Assembly: GCF_020179605.1 (NCBI RefSeq)
Contig: NZ_JAINZO010000002.1
Location: forward strand, 992,001 to 1,056,000
Source: Geomonas agri
Lineage (GTDB): Bacteria; Desulfobacterota; Desulfuromonadia; Geobacterales; Geobacteraceae
DNA: 64,000 nucleotides
Reading direction: 5' to 3'
Both the position numbers and the translations under genes were made by a program. Below, piece after piece: positions 45,054 through 54,231 of this stretch. A model generated the notes under the pieces. The model worked only from the letters and a program-made list of their open reading frames with translations, made no database searches and had not been told where the DNA came from. Each line of letters opens with the position of its first letter. The first letter of the stretch is position 1.

Positions 45054-45088
45054 AAAAGAGCCCCCGGCTGACGCCGGGGGCTCTTTTC
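45054..45088. terminator. Strong bidirectional terminator
   Basis: A 15-bp perfect stem AAAAGAGCCCCCGGC/GCCGGGGGCTCTTTT with a TGAC loop, between the convergent peroxidase and nine-haem cytochrome genes. Confidence 0.92.
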
Positions 45089-45126
45089 GCTGCTGCGGGC
45101 CGGGGTATCCCGGTGGGGTTGTCTTG

Positions 45127-48111
45127 CTAGGGCAACACGGTGAAGCTGGAACTGGATGTGCCAGTGCCGCCGGCGGTGGTGACCGAGATCCTGCCAGACT
45201 TGGCACCGGTCGGAACCGTCACCACGACCGTTCCGGCCGAGCGGACGGTGAACGATGCGTTCACCCCGCCGATCCGTGCCGAGGTGATGCCTCCCAGGTT
45301 GCTGCCGGTCACGGTGATGGCAGTTCCCACTTTACCGGAGCTGGGCGAGAAGCTCTTGATGCGCGGCGCGACGCTCTTCGAGGAGACCGAAAAGCTGGAG
45401 CTGCTGGTCGCGGTGCCGGCGGCGGTGGTCACCGTGATCCGGCCGCTGGTCGCCCCGGCGGGAACGCCGGTGACCAAGGTGGTCGCCGAGATCACCGTGA
45501 AGGGAGCGCTGACGCCGTTGAACTTGACGCTGGTGGCGCCGGTGAAGTTGGCGCCGGTGACGGTGACCGCAGTCCCGACGCCACCGTAACCCGGGGTAAA
45601 GCTGGAGATGACCGGACTGGAGACGACCGGAGTGCTGGTCACGCTGAAGGAGCTCGTGCTGGTGGCAGTGCCGTTGGCGGTGGTGACGCTGACGGGGCCG
45701 GTGGTGGCGCCTTGCGGCACGATGGCGCTCAGTTGGGCCGCGGACACCTCGCTAAAGCTCGCGCTGGTGCCGTTGAACTTGACCTGGCTTACCCCAACCA
45801 GGTTGGCACCGTTGATGGTGACTACGGTCCCGGCGGGGCCGGAGGCGGGAGTGAAGCCGCTGATTGAAGGTGCGGGGTAGACCACGGTGAGGACCGCAAC
45901 GGTGCTGGTAGCCGAACCCGCGTTGTTGCTCACCACCGCGTAGTACGAACCGGCATTGGCGGAACTGGCAGAGGCGATGGAGAGAACGGATGTGGTTGCG
46001 CCGGCAATGGCGGTGCCGTTTTTGAACCACTGGTAGCTGAGGGGGGCGCTACCGGAGGCCGCGACGGTAAAGCTCGCAGCAGAGCCCGCGTTTACGGTGA
46101 CGCTGGCCGGATTCTGGGTGATGATAGGGGCGCCCGGGGCGATGGTAACGGTGCCGGTGCCGAGGTTAGAGTTCTTGGCGCCGTCGTAGGCGGCAAAGGT
46201 GAAGGTGTCGGTTCCGGTGAAACCTTCACCGGGGAAGTAGGTGGCGACGCCGTTGGCAAGGCCGACGCTGCCGTTGGCCGGCTGGCTCACGATGCGCAGC
46301 ACTGCGTTGGTCCCGGTTACCGGAATGGTCATGGTAACCGGAATCCCTGCCACTCCGGACCCGGTCACGTTACCGACGGTGGGGGCAGTGGCGCTGTTGA
46401 ACGAGGAGTTGGACGGACCCTGGTGGCAGGTGTAGCAGCCAATGGTGGCGCCGCGGAAAAAGGTCTGGGTGCCGAAGTCGCCCAGATTGAGGGTGCGGTT
46501 CGCCTGCATCCTGGAGAGGACGGTGCCCCGATAGTCGGTGCCGTGGCAGGCCTTGCAGGAGGCGACCCCTACGCTGCTGATCATGTCGTGGTGCCCGCTT
46601 ACCCAGCTCTGGCCAACCGGGTGCATGCCGTGCGGTCCGCCGTTGGCGGTGGTGGGCGTCGTGGCGTGGCAGGCGGTGCACTCGACGGTGGTCCCTGCGT
46701 GTCCCTGGAGCTGGACGTTTCTGATGTTGTCGTTGCGCTGGGACGTGGGGAATTCGGCATGGGTGGAGCCGTGGCAGGCCGAGCACTGCAGGCCGCCGTG
46801 GCCGACGGAGAAGCGGTACAGCGAAAGTCCCGGCGCCGGGGTGTCAGCAGTGGTGGCAAAGGTCTGGTCGGCGGGGATGCGGGGCAAACCGTTGCTGTCC
46901 AAGGCGCTGGTATAGCGGATCTGTCCGCTGTTCTTGACGGCGGTGCCGGTATGGCAGCTCTGGCAGTTGGGTTCCATGAACCAGCCGACCCTCGAGCTCG
47001 AGCCGACCTGCGACATGCTGCCGTGGCAGCTCTGGCACTGCATGGCCATGGACCCGTCGGCGGCGATGGCGCTCCCCATTGCGCCGCGCAGGCAGCGCGT
47101 GGCCGAACCGGGGTGACAGCGGTAGCATGCGTTACGGTTGGTGGCGTCGTTCAGGGTGACGTTAAGCACCGGGTCCTGCACGGTGGCGTGCTTGGTGTGC
47201 ATCGATGTGGTGAGCGGCGGCACGCTGCCGTTGGCGCTGGTGAAGCTGGCTGTCCCGAGGGCTTCGGAGGAATGGCAGGCAGCGCACAGGATCGGTCTGC
47301 CGGCGGCTACGGTGGCATAGAGTCCATTGGGGTTGAGCCCCTTGGCGGCGAGGGCGTCCTTGTAAAGGGCACCGTTTTGGGCGAACTGCTGCTCGTCGTG
47401 CAGACGGATGATGTTCAGGCGGTAATCCCGGTCCTTGGTGGTGGCAAAGACCCAGCCGGCAGCGGGTTGGGCCGCCGCCATGGTTCCGGAGCTGTGGCAG
47501 GTGCTGCAATCCATCTCGTCGGACACCGGAAGGACGATGTCGCTCTTGGCGATCACCGTGTTGCTTGCGTCGCGCGCCACAAGGCGCATGAGCGGGTAGG
47601 AGTTCTTGTTCCCCTTGTCGTCGATCGGCGTCAGCGGGATCCCCTCGGCGCGGAACCAGTTGACCGGGGTTGAGACCCCGGGAGCGGGGGCGTTGTAGGT
47701 TTCGAATCTCATCTGCTGTGGGACGTTGGCGGCGCCGGGCATGTTCCAGCCGACCAGCCCGGTGTCGGCGCTGGCCGAGGCCGGCAGGCCGTAGAGGGCG
47801 TTGGCAAACAGCCCCCAGTTCCCCTTGCTGATGGAGGTGGAGTTGATCGAGCCGTCGGGGTCGGCGACGGCCTCGTAGCTAACCGTGTAGCCTGAGCCGC
47901 TCTGTACCAGCTTGCCACCCACGAGGAGCTGTGCCTCGATGGTGTTGTAGGGGGGGAGGATGGAAAAGACGGAGTAATCGCTGTCCATGCAGTGCATGCC
48001 CAGGTTGTTCCAGCCGAGAATGGCGGCGCTGGCCCCGAAGGCCTGCGACATGAGCCCGGAAAAGGCGAGGCAACAGAGTACGACGATGAATACCAGGCGG
48101 GTTTGTTTCAT
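45127..48111 (-). CDS. Nine-haem c-type cytochrome with Ig-like and IPT/TIG domains
   Basis: 994-residue exported cytochrome, starting MKQTRLVFIVV at ATG 48111 behind AAAGGAGG; signal peptide to about residue 27 (SQAFGAS). The N-terminal 180 residues (AAILGWNNLGMHCMDSDYSVF) form a domain common in Geobacter surface cytochromes. Nine CxxCH motifs follow between about 200 and 560 (CSTCH, CAACH, CYRCH, CQSCH twice, CSACH, CTACH, CKACH, CYTCH). The rest is haem-free: a cadherin-like segment, an Ig-like domain (SYQWFKNGTAIAGATTSVL) and three IPT/TIG repeats (ISGFTPASGPAGTVVTING and relatives). This suggests a surface or matrix electron carrier held on an adhesive stalk. Expression is probably gated by the riboswitch and terminator in its leader. 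It is convergent with the peroxidase. Confidence 0.9.
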   Translation of the reverse strand: MKQTRLVFIVVLCCLAFSGLMSQAFGASAAILGWNNLGMHCMDSDYSVFSILPPYNTIEAQLLVGGKLVQSGSGYTVSYEAVADPDGSINSTSISKGNWGLFANALYGLPASASADTGLVGWNMPGAANVPQQMRFETYNAPAPGVSTPVNWFRAEGIPLTPIDDKGNKNSYPLMRLVARDASNTVIAKSDIVLPVSDEMDCSTCHSSGTMAAAQPAAGWVFATTKDRDYRLNIIRLHDEQQFAQNGALYKDALAAKGLNPNGLYATVAAGRPILCAACHSSEALGTASFTSANGSVPPLTTSMHTKHATVQDPVLNVTLNDATNRNACYRCHPGSATRCLRGAMGSAIAADGSMAMQCQSCHGSMSQVGSSSRVGWFMEPNCQSCHTGTAVKNSGQIRYTSALDSNGLPRIPADQTFATTADTPAPGLSLYRFSVGHGGLQCSACHGSTHAEFPTSQRNDNIRNVQLQGHAGTTVECTACHATTPTTANGGPHGMHPVGQSWVSGHHDMISSVGVASCKACHGTDYRGTVLSRMQANRTLNLGDFGTQTFFRGATIGCYTCHQGPSNSSFNSATAPTVGNVTGSGVAGIPVTMTIPVTGTNAVLRIVSQPANGSVGLANGVATYFPGEGFTGTDTFTFAAYDGAKNSNLGTGTVTIAPGAPIITQNPASVTVNAGSAASFTVAASGSAPLSYQWFKNGTAIAGATTSVLSIASASSANAGSYYAVVSNNAGSATSTVAVLTVVYPAPSISGFTPASGPAGTVVTINGANLVGVSQVKFNGTSASFSEVSAAQLSAIVPQGATTGPVSVTTANGTATSTSSFSVTSTPVVSSPVISSFTPGYGGVGTAVTVTGANFTGATSVKFNGVSAPFTVISATTLVTGVPAGATSGRITVTTAAGTATSSSSFSVSSKSVAPRIKSFSPSSGKVGTAITVTGSNLGGITSARIGGVNASFTVRSAGTVVVTVPTGAKSGRISVTTAGGTGTSSSSFTVLP

Positions 48112-48226
48112 GAAACCTCCTTTTTGCGAAAAGCTTGGTTGTCCTTCCCGGCGGCAGACGCCTCCGGGACTCCTTTGGATGAGCGGGGACATCCCGCTTA
48201 CCGTGAACAACTCCGGGTGTGCGCAC

Positions 48227-48275
48227 AAAAAAAGCCGGGTTGCTTCGATATCGTGAGATATTTCGGCAACCCGGC
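48227..48275 (-). terminator. Riboswitch-controlled terminator in the cytochrome leader
   Basis: On the minus strand GCCGGGTTGC ... GCAACCCGGC (10-bp stem, 48266-48275 with 48234-48243) is followed by seven T. The upstream arm is also the 3' part of the GEMM-like aptamer, so aptamer folding and termination should exclude one another. Confidence 0.8.
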
Positions 48276-48332
48276 TGTCTCGGTGAGACCCTATAGGCTT
48301 TCCGCCCCATCCTCGCGGATGGTTTAGTATTA
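48264..48332 (-). promoter_or_regulatory. GEMM-I class cyclic dinucleotide riboswitch
   Basis: Read on the minus strand: AAACC, a P2 hairpin CCATCC-GCGA-GGATGG with a GNRA tetraloop, the joining segment GGCGGAAAGCC, a P3 hairpin GTCTC-ACC-GAGAC, then AGCCGGGTTGCCGA. This order and the GAAAGCC and GCCGGGTTGCCGA blocks match GEMM-I aptamers, which bind cyclic-di-GMP or, in Geobacter (GEMM-Ib), 3',3'-cGAMP. The base just before AAACC differs from the usual G or A region in my hand alignment and P1 looks weak, so ligand identity is open. It lies about 155 nt upstream of the nine-haem cytochrome and overlaps an intrinsic terminator, which predicts an ON switch. Confidence 0.78.
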
Positions 48333-48662
48333 TCGTCTATCTATTTTACGTGAGGCTGTGTGTGAAGCTCAGTCAGTGGCTGGGCTTCCGGCTTGCTCTC
48401 AGCTTGCCGTTGAACTGTCTCAGAAAAAAGTGACGGGAATGTAGCATGTTGCATTGCTTCAGTAAAGTATATTTTTATTTATATTTGACTATATCGCATT
48501 ATAAATTCCCAACAAAATTGTTTCCCGCGTTGCAACCTGCTGCTTTCATTTAAGCTCCCGCCGAAGGCGAACCCGCGACAGGACCCGTTGTCACTGATCG
48601 TCCTGTCCGGATGCCGGATGGGGCGGTTACTTCCCCCAGGGACCGCAAGAGAGGAGAGCGGC

Positions 48663-48771
48663 AAACGAAAAAGGCCCTTGGATTTCTCCAAGGGTCTTTT
48701 CAATAAATGGTCGGAATGAGAGGATTCGAACCTCCGCCCCCCTGCTCCCGAAGCAGGTGCGCTACATTCCG
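48663..48771 (-). repeat. Left direct repeat of the island (tRNA-Pro 3' region plus terminator, degenerate)
   Basis: 109-nt imperfect copy of 59148-59269. It contains the hairpin AAAAGGCCCTTGGA/TCCAAGGGTCTTTT (one mismatch relative to the right copy) and a 64-nt tRNA-like sequence. Similarity ends abruptly at ATTCCG on the right side and just before AAACGAAAAAGG on the left. Confidence 0.8.
48708..48771 (-). pseudogene. Degenerate tRNA-Pro copy lacking part of the D-arm
   Basis: Identical to the intact tRNA-Pro(CGG) at 59193-59269 except for one substitution in the variable/T-arm region and a 13-nt deletion between two GCGCTAC repeats (plus-strand sense), which removes most of the D-arm. Anticodon arm, T-arm and the encoded CCA remain. 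It is 64 nt long and unlikely to fold or work as a tRNA. Confidence 0.8.
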
Positions 48772-49401
48772 AAGAAATTATTTTTTAGCACTTGCGGTCA
48801 GTTTTGTTTCAAGTTGAAAGACGGGGCAGGGAACGGAGGGGGAACTAATGGGGACCAGATAAAGCACCAACCCGGATGGCACGTATCCTATCCCGTGACT
48901 GTAGCGTAGTCTACCACTCGACAAAACTATTAGAAATGTGTATATAATACCGCCTGACAGCCTCTTTGACATGCCACTTGTAGAGACCCTACCCAAAGAA
49001 CCAGTCTCAACTGCCTCTGCCGGACCGGTCAGTCATCTCCACATCCTTGGCTTGAGCTCATGGTCATAGACAATGATTGTCATCAAAGCAGTAATCATGC
49101 AATTAAACCTTCCAATGCGGAAGGTTACCAAAAACTGGGGTGGTTTAACAATGACGAGGCCATGGCCAAACAGCTCTACATAGCTTTGATGAGCATCTTG
49201 AAGAAATGAACCATGTCAATCAAGGATTGAAAATCGACACTTCAGGCAATTCAATATCATGTTTAAAGTAAGGCTACAGAACATCTGAATTCAAAATCAT
49301 TTACACAAATACTTAACAGGCCCCTGTTTTATAGTTACACATAGCTTATCCAAGCTATTCTAGCAGGCTGGTATCGTTATTGTATTAACGTGAGGATATT
49401 C

Positions 49402-51186
49402 ATGACAGTACAAAATGGAATAATCAAAACCCCTAAAAATGCTAACAATTTACAGTTAATATTATCACGTTCATGGCCCATAATCATAATCCTTCTTGCT
49501 GCTACGCAATGCATCTACACAGGGTGGGGGCGCTGGGGTGATTTGATTGTCGATACCGGCCGGGAATTGGAATGGCCAAGACGGATATTACAAGGTGAGA
49601 GCCTATATTCGGACCTGCGGTTCAACTATGGCCCCTTCAGCCCCTATTTCAATGCACTTTTGTACCGGCTATTCGGTGTTAAACTTGAGGTTCTTGCCGG
49701 TGCCGGCGCCACATCGGCTCTGATTGCTGGGTTCACTTTGTATGCCTTAGGCCGGCGCTTTATTTCCAGACTTGGTGCAACAATCGTTGTTCTTTCCTTT
49801 TTCTATCTTTGTGCGTTTTCCCATTATTTACAGCGCGGAATATTCAATTGGGTCCTTCCACATACTTTTGCTGCAACCTATGGCATGCTCGCCGCCTTGC
49901 TCTCTCTATATTTTCTGGTTCGACATGCTCAGGATGGGAAATATACAGATCAGGTGGTTGCCGTTTTTTTTGTCGGCTTGTCAGCACTTTGCAAGGTTGA
50001 AGCTTTTTTCCCGGCCTTGGTTGCCTATGGCGTGTGGATATTGGCTACGGATTCTATTTCACGCCGAAGAGCAGTCCCAGTGGCTTTTTGTTTTTTCATG
50101 TTAGTTGCAGCAGTATATGGATTCTTCTCCATCCGTGTTGGATTTCCCCTTTGGCGAGACAATCTTGCAGGTGTAGCGAACCCCGGCTCTGATTACTTTA
50201 TCAAGTTTATGATGGGATTTCAGGATAGTTACGGGAACCTGCTTTACTTACTATATGGTATTTGTTATCTTGCATCGGCTATTGTGCTAGGTGTTGGAAC
50301 TGCAACAATAGTTAAACGTGATAATATTAATCCTTATCTTAAGTCAGTGTGCATCATGCTGGTTTTTATCTTGGTCGCTGCAGTTCCTAATTTTGTTCTG
50401 AGTGAACCTGACTTATTATATCAAACAACTCCAGTAATTTCAGTAGCCGTTTTGTTGTTTTTATTTTATAAATATATCAGGCAATCTGCTGAGCGCAGTA
50501 AAGTTCTCCCAGATATTCTAGTTTGGATTTTTGCACTGGCCAGTATTCCGAGAATAATTTTTCAGGTCACCCCGCAATTCTATGGATACTACATGCTGCC
50601 ACCGGCAATTTTGGGGCTTGGAATTTTTCTCTATAGCTACATGCCACGTCTGTTCAAGGATCTGTGGGGGTACGGGGCGATGGTTGCTATTGGAACAGCA
50701 CTCCTTTCAGGAACGATGATAGGTACCTACTTGGTTTCACTCGAACGTATGGCCAAAAAAACGGTGGCCCTCACGTCACCTAGAGGAGAGATGTGGCTAA
50801 CTCCAACTGTTGCTGAAATGTTCATCCCATTGATGGAGAAGATAAAAACCTTCCCACGTGACACAAAGTTACTAATAATACCTGAGGCATCTGCGATAAA
50901 TTTTCTGGTCGAACGCCAGGGTGTCGACGGGATGTTCAGTCATCTACCTATGGACTACTACGGGGGCTTCACAGATGAAGCGGTCTTGGTGCGCTACAAA
51001 ATGTCACCGCCCGAACTTATCTTGTTCTATGACTCTTACATGCCGCATTTTGGTGATGCAAGGTATGGAGTGACGTATGGCAGGAAGGTATACAGATGGA
51101 TAATTCAGAATTATATACCGATAACGGATCTTAGAGAAGACGCCGTCTTGCTGATACCAAAAGCAAAAGTTGCGGGGAGGCAGTGA
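49402..51186 (+). CDS. Polytopic membrane glycosyltransferase-like protein (GT-C fold)
   Basis: 594-residue inner-membrane protein with about 11-12 hydrophobic segments and a soluble C-terminal part (about 470-594). The first outer loop has the GT-C layout DLIVDTGRELEWPRRILQG then YSDLRFNYGPFSPYFNALLY, in which an acidic residue acts as base on a polyprenyl-phosphate sugar donor. Distant relatives include the dolichyl- or undecaprenyl-phosphate mannosyl and arabinosyl transferases (GT39/ArnT). Start ATG 49402 follows GAGG; a GTG 12 nt upstream is the alternative. Codon use is AT-rich. Its stop overlaps the next start by 4 nt (GTGA), so the genes are translationally coupled. The acceptor is unknown. 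Confidence 0.75.
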   Translation: MTVQNGIIKTPKNANNLQLILSRSWPIIIILLAATQCIYTGWGRWGDLIVDTGRELEWPRRILQGESLYSDLRFNYGPFSPYFNALLYRLFGVKLEVLAGAGATSALIAGFTLYALGRRFISRLGATIVVLSFFYLCAFSHYLQRGIFNWVLPHTFAATYGMLAALLSLYFLVRHAQDGKYTDQVVAVFFVGLSALCKVEAFFPALVAYGVWILATDSISRRRAVPVAFCFFMLVAAVYGFFSIRVGFPLWRDNLAGVANPGSDYFIKFMMGFQDSYGNLLYLLYGICYLASAIVLGVGTATIVKRDNINPYLKSVCIMLVFILVAAVPNFVLSEPDLLYQTTPVISVAVLLFLFYKYIRQSAERSKVLPDILVWIFALASIPRIIFQVTPQFYGYYMLPPAILGLGIFLYSYMPRLFKDLWGYGAMVAIGTALLSGTMIGTYLVSLERMAKKTVALTSPRGEMWLTPTVAEMFIPLMEKIKTFPRDTKLLIIPEASAINFLVERQGVDGMFSHLPMDYYGGFTDEAVLVRYKMSPPELILFYDSYMPHFGDARYGVTYGRKVYRWIIQNYIPITDLREDAVLLIPKAKVAGRQ

Positions 51187-52679
51187 TTGTGTTTGCTACA
51201 CTTTTCAATAATATAATTTACAGGTTAAAGAACGAGGCACCAGCTCGCTATGCTCTCTTGACGATCAGCATACTAGCGGTAATTGTTCGGTTCTATGGAA
51301 TTTCTCGGAGGAGCATCTGGTTTGATGAAGGGGTAACCATAGGGGTTGTGCGGCTCCCTCTGATGGATCATCTGCGTCATGCATGTGATATTTGCTTGAA
51401 CAATCAGATGCTTTATTATTTCCTGCTGAAGCCATGGCACTACTTTTTGGGAGATACAGAAATAGCCTTCCGAGGTTTTTCTGCTATGGTTTCAGTAGCC
51501 GGAATAGTTATTATATTTCTGTTAGGAAAGCAACTTTTTGGCGCTAAAGCTGGGCTTATTGCGGCATTAATTCTAGCCTTTCATCCAGCCTCAATCAGGT
51601 ACGCGCAAGAAGCACGAAGCTATAGTCTTGCTATCTTTTTAATCTTGCTTTCATCGTTTTATCTGGCAAGGGTCATTGATGGAGGAAGTCGTGGTGACAT
51701 GATTGCCTGGATAATATTCACAGCCTCTTCATTTTATTCACATTTCTTTGCTGGACTAATTTTTGAGGTTCAACTTATTGCAATCCTATCCTTAGGACTT
51801 ACAGAATTAAAAAAACGCAAGGGTTTAATGTTGGCAACTTCAGCCATTGTGCTTCTGGCTCTGCCTGTAATATTTTTTATGATTCGTGAACCAAAATCAA
51901 CCTTGTTATGGATTGCCCCAATAAGCATCAGTAGAGTCTTCGAACTTGCTGTATTTCTTGCTGGGGGGTCTAAGTGGCTGTTGGGCATATTTTCTTTTGT
52001 CATTTTATATCTTGCAATCATTCTCATAAAATCAAATAAAAAAGATTATTTGCCGGTCCTACTAGTGCTATTATGGACAATCCTACCTCTTACAACGATG
52101 GCTCTTGTTTCATTAAAACAGCCGATTCTCATAGAAAGATATGTCTTATTTACGGTACCGGGGTTGGCCTTGGCAGTGGGCTTTGTATTTGGAATGATTT
52201 TGAATCAAACTTCGAAAATTTGTACTGCCTCAATCATTTTAATTCTTATGCTTATTTTATCAATTGACATATATGAAATACACTTGCTAAACAAATTACC
52301 TTATCCAGCAGGTAACGCTGATTGGAAAAAGGCGGCTACCGAGGTCTCAATGGCAACTTTATCCGGGGATGGCATAATTTATAACCAGTCTTGGAGCGGA
52401 CTCACTTTTGAATATTATTTCGATCGCTTACCCCAAAGACCCAAAATGCTTCAAACAGACATATTATTTAATGATGCATTCAATTTGAAAAGTATTTCGG
52501 AGTTAGATCGTGTATGGCTTGTTGAGTTCGCAGAAGTTCATGATTTAAGTGTAAATATATCCAATATACTAACCCAAAACCATCCCTTTGTAAGTTGGAA
52601 GGAATATAATGGAGTGTTGAGAGTGATACTATTCGACTCAAAACAACGATTTCACGGTGATGGCTCATTTGGAAACTAA
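51183..52679 (+). CDS. GT39-like polytopic glycosyltransferase
   Basis: 498-residue membrane protein. Residues 40-60 carry RRSIWFDEGVTIG, the DE motif of GT-C enzymes, and about 130-150 reads HPASIRYAQEARSYSL, a hallmark of the PMT/GT39-like family. About ten more hydrophobic helices follow and a short soluble C-terminus (from about 390). It would transfer a sugar from a lipid-phosphate carrier to a periplasmic acceptor (protein or glycan). Start GTG 51183 overlaps the previous stop by 4 nt. It is probably in one operon with the preceding gene and the two that follow. AT-rich codons mark it as part of the island. Confidence 0.82.
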   Translation: MIVFATLFNNIIYRLKNEAPARYALLTISILAVIVRFYGISRRSIWFDEGVTIGVVRLPLMDHLRHACDICLNNQMLYYFLLKPWHYFLGDTEIAFRGFSAMVSVAGIVIIFLLGKQLFGAKAGLIAALILAFHPASIRYAQEARSYSLAIFLILLSSFYLARVIDGGSRGDMIAWIIFTASSFYSHFFAGLIFEVQLIAILSLGLTELKKRKGLMLATSAIVLLALPVIFFMIREPKSTLLWIAPISISRVFELAVFLAGGSKWLLGIFSFVILYLAIILIKSNKKDYLPVLLVLLWTILPLTTMALVSLKQPILIERYVLFTVPGLALAVGFVFGMILNQTSKICTASIILILMLILSIDIYEIHLLNKLPYPAGNADWKKAATEVSMATLSGDGIIYNQSWSGLTFEYYFDRLPQRPKMLQTDILFNDAFNLKSISELDRVWLVEFAEVHDLSVNISNILTQNHPFVSWKEYNGVLRVILFDSKQRFHGDGSFGN

Positions 52680-52735
52680 TATATTGCACAGTTTGTATAG
52701 TTGATACTACTTAAGATACGGAAGCAGGCAATCAA

Positions 52736-54139
52736 TTGAGATTTGAAAAAAAAAATATTATTATAGTGTTATTTGTTGTGGGCTCACTGCTTCGCATCCT
52801 TCTGTGCAGCTCAAGCCCGACCGGCAATGCGTTCGACAACCATTACACCCCAATATCCATTATCATGGAGACAGGTGAAATTGCGGCAAAAGATGCATGC
52901 CCACAATGTTATCATCCGCCGGTATTTTACCTGGTCTCTGCAGTAATCGGGAAAATTGTCCTTGGGACTGGGTTGGACGTAAGATATGTTATGAAACTGA
53001 TCCAGTTTTCTTGTTGTTTATACGGGATCTTGACGTTGTACGTAATATATCTGATCCTGTCGAAGATGAACATTTCGGATTTTTCACGGGCCATCGCATT
53101 TGGAACTGTCTGTTTTCTGCCGCGGCACATATATATGTCGGCAATGAACTCAAATGACGCCATCAGTTATCTTTTCGTTTCCTTGTGTGTATATCTGATG
53201 TTGCTCCTGCTAGAAACCAATTTAAAATACAAATATCAAGTGATGCTGAGCGTAGCGGTAATCGTTGCTGTTTTTATCAAATACACCTGCTATATATTGC
53301 TGCCTGCCTTTGCAGTATTATCTTTACTTCTTCTGAAGTCAAAAGAGTTTCCCAGAAAAAAATTGATAAGCTTTGCTCTTTTATCATACGGATTGCCCGC
53401 ATTGCTTCTCTGTGGCTACTCTTTATACAATTACAATACGTACGGGACGTTTCTTCCGGACAATGTTGCCGCTGCAAGTATTTTAAAACAACCTCAGGAC
53501 CCAGGAGGTGTTAATTTCTTTACTTTCAAGCCTTGGCTCAGTATTCAGAATCCATTTCTGGCGCCTGGTAAATTGGGCTCATTCTGGACGCTTATATACA
53601 GCAGTACATGGTATGATATCGATGCAATGTTCATTCGTTTTTTCGACAACAAAGAATCTCTCTGGGAGCCTTATTACGACTGGCTTAAAGGATATGTTGC
53701 TTTTCCTGACCCCAGACTGATAGTACCTCATTATGCAAGTAACATGGGGGCGGTACTTGTGACTTTGGGACTGATGCCATTATGTTTTACGGTCCTCGGT
53801 TTCTTTATTGCTGTGAAGAACAGCTTTTACAGCTATACAAAAAAAAATGAGCAATCTCTATCAGAATGGTATAAAACACCTCTATTTATTATGTTGGCAC
53901 TGTTCAATATTGCTCTCATAGTCGCTTTCACAGTGAAAAGGCCCTTCTACAGTAGCATAAAGTCATCCTATATTCTTAATGCTTTGCCTGCGTATGCTAT
54001 TTTCCTGAGCTTTGGCATCATGAGTTTACGAAAATTCTTAGACAATAAATATATAGCCATATTTTTTGGCTCGATATTCATATTTGTAATTATACACATA
54101 AATTACATTGTTTACCACATTGGCATATTCAACTACTGA
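52736..54139 (+). CDS. Third polytopic GT-C-type membrane protein
   Basis: 467-residue membrane protein with about ten hydrophobic helices. Near the start are DNHYTPISIIMETGEIA and CPQCYHPPVFYLVSAVIGKIV; the HPP-FY pattern after an acidic loop is common in GT-C glycosyltransferases of the GT83/GT39-like group. The CPQC pair in the first outer loop is unusual. The start is unclear: the TTG at 52736 is the first codon of the frame and no strong ribosome binding site is seen (GGAAG 52719-52723 is nearest). It lies 56 nt after the second glycosyltransferase and 92 nt before the GT2 gene. The substrate is unknown. Confidence 0.7.
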   Translation: MRFEKKNIIIVLFVVGSLLRILLCSSSPTGNAFDNHYTPISIIMETGEIAAKDACPQCYHPPVFYLVSAVIGKIVLGTGLDVRYVMKLIQFSCCLYGILTLYVIYLILSKMNISDFSRAIAFGTVCFLPRHIYMSAMNSNDAISYLFVSLCVYLMLLLLETNLKYKYQVMLSVAVIVAVFIKYTCYILLPAFAVLSLLLLKSKEFPRKKLISFALLSYGLPALLLCGYSLYNYNTYGTFLPDNVAAASILKQPQDPGGVNFFTFKPWLSIQNPFLAPGKLGSFWTLIYSSTWYDIDAMFIRFFDNKESLWEPYYDWLKGYVAFPDPRLIVPHYASNMGAVLVTLGLMPLCFTVLGFFIAVKNSFYSYTKKNEQSLSEWYKTPLFIMLALFNIALIVAFTVKRPFYSSIKSSYILNALPAYAIFLSFGIMSLRKFLDNKYIAIFFGSIFIFVIIHINYIVYHIGIFNY

Positions 54140-54231
54140 TTTATACTGTTAAATAAATTTAGCTATTACGAGTTGCTGACTATATCAATACGTCCAAAAT
54201 AATATATTTTAGCTCAGAAGGAATTAAATTA

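Noticed and set aside
48778-48996. 72-codon frame next to the left tRNA copy
   Set aside because: No ribosome binding site and no conserved-looking features; it lies at the island edge in sequence without coding bias.
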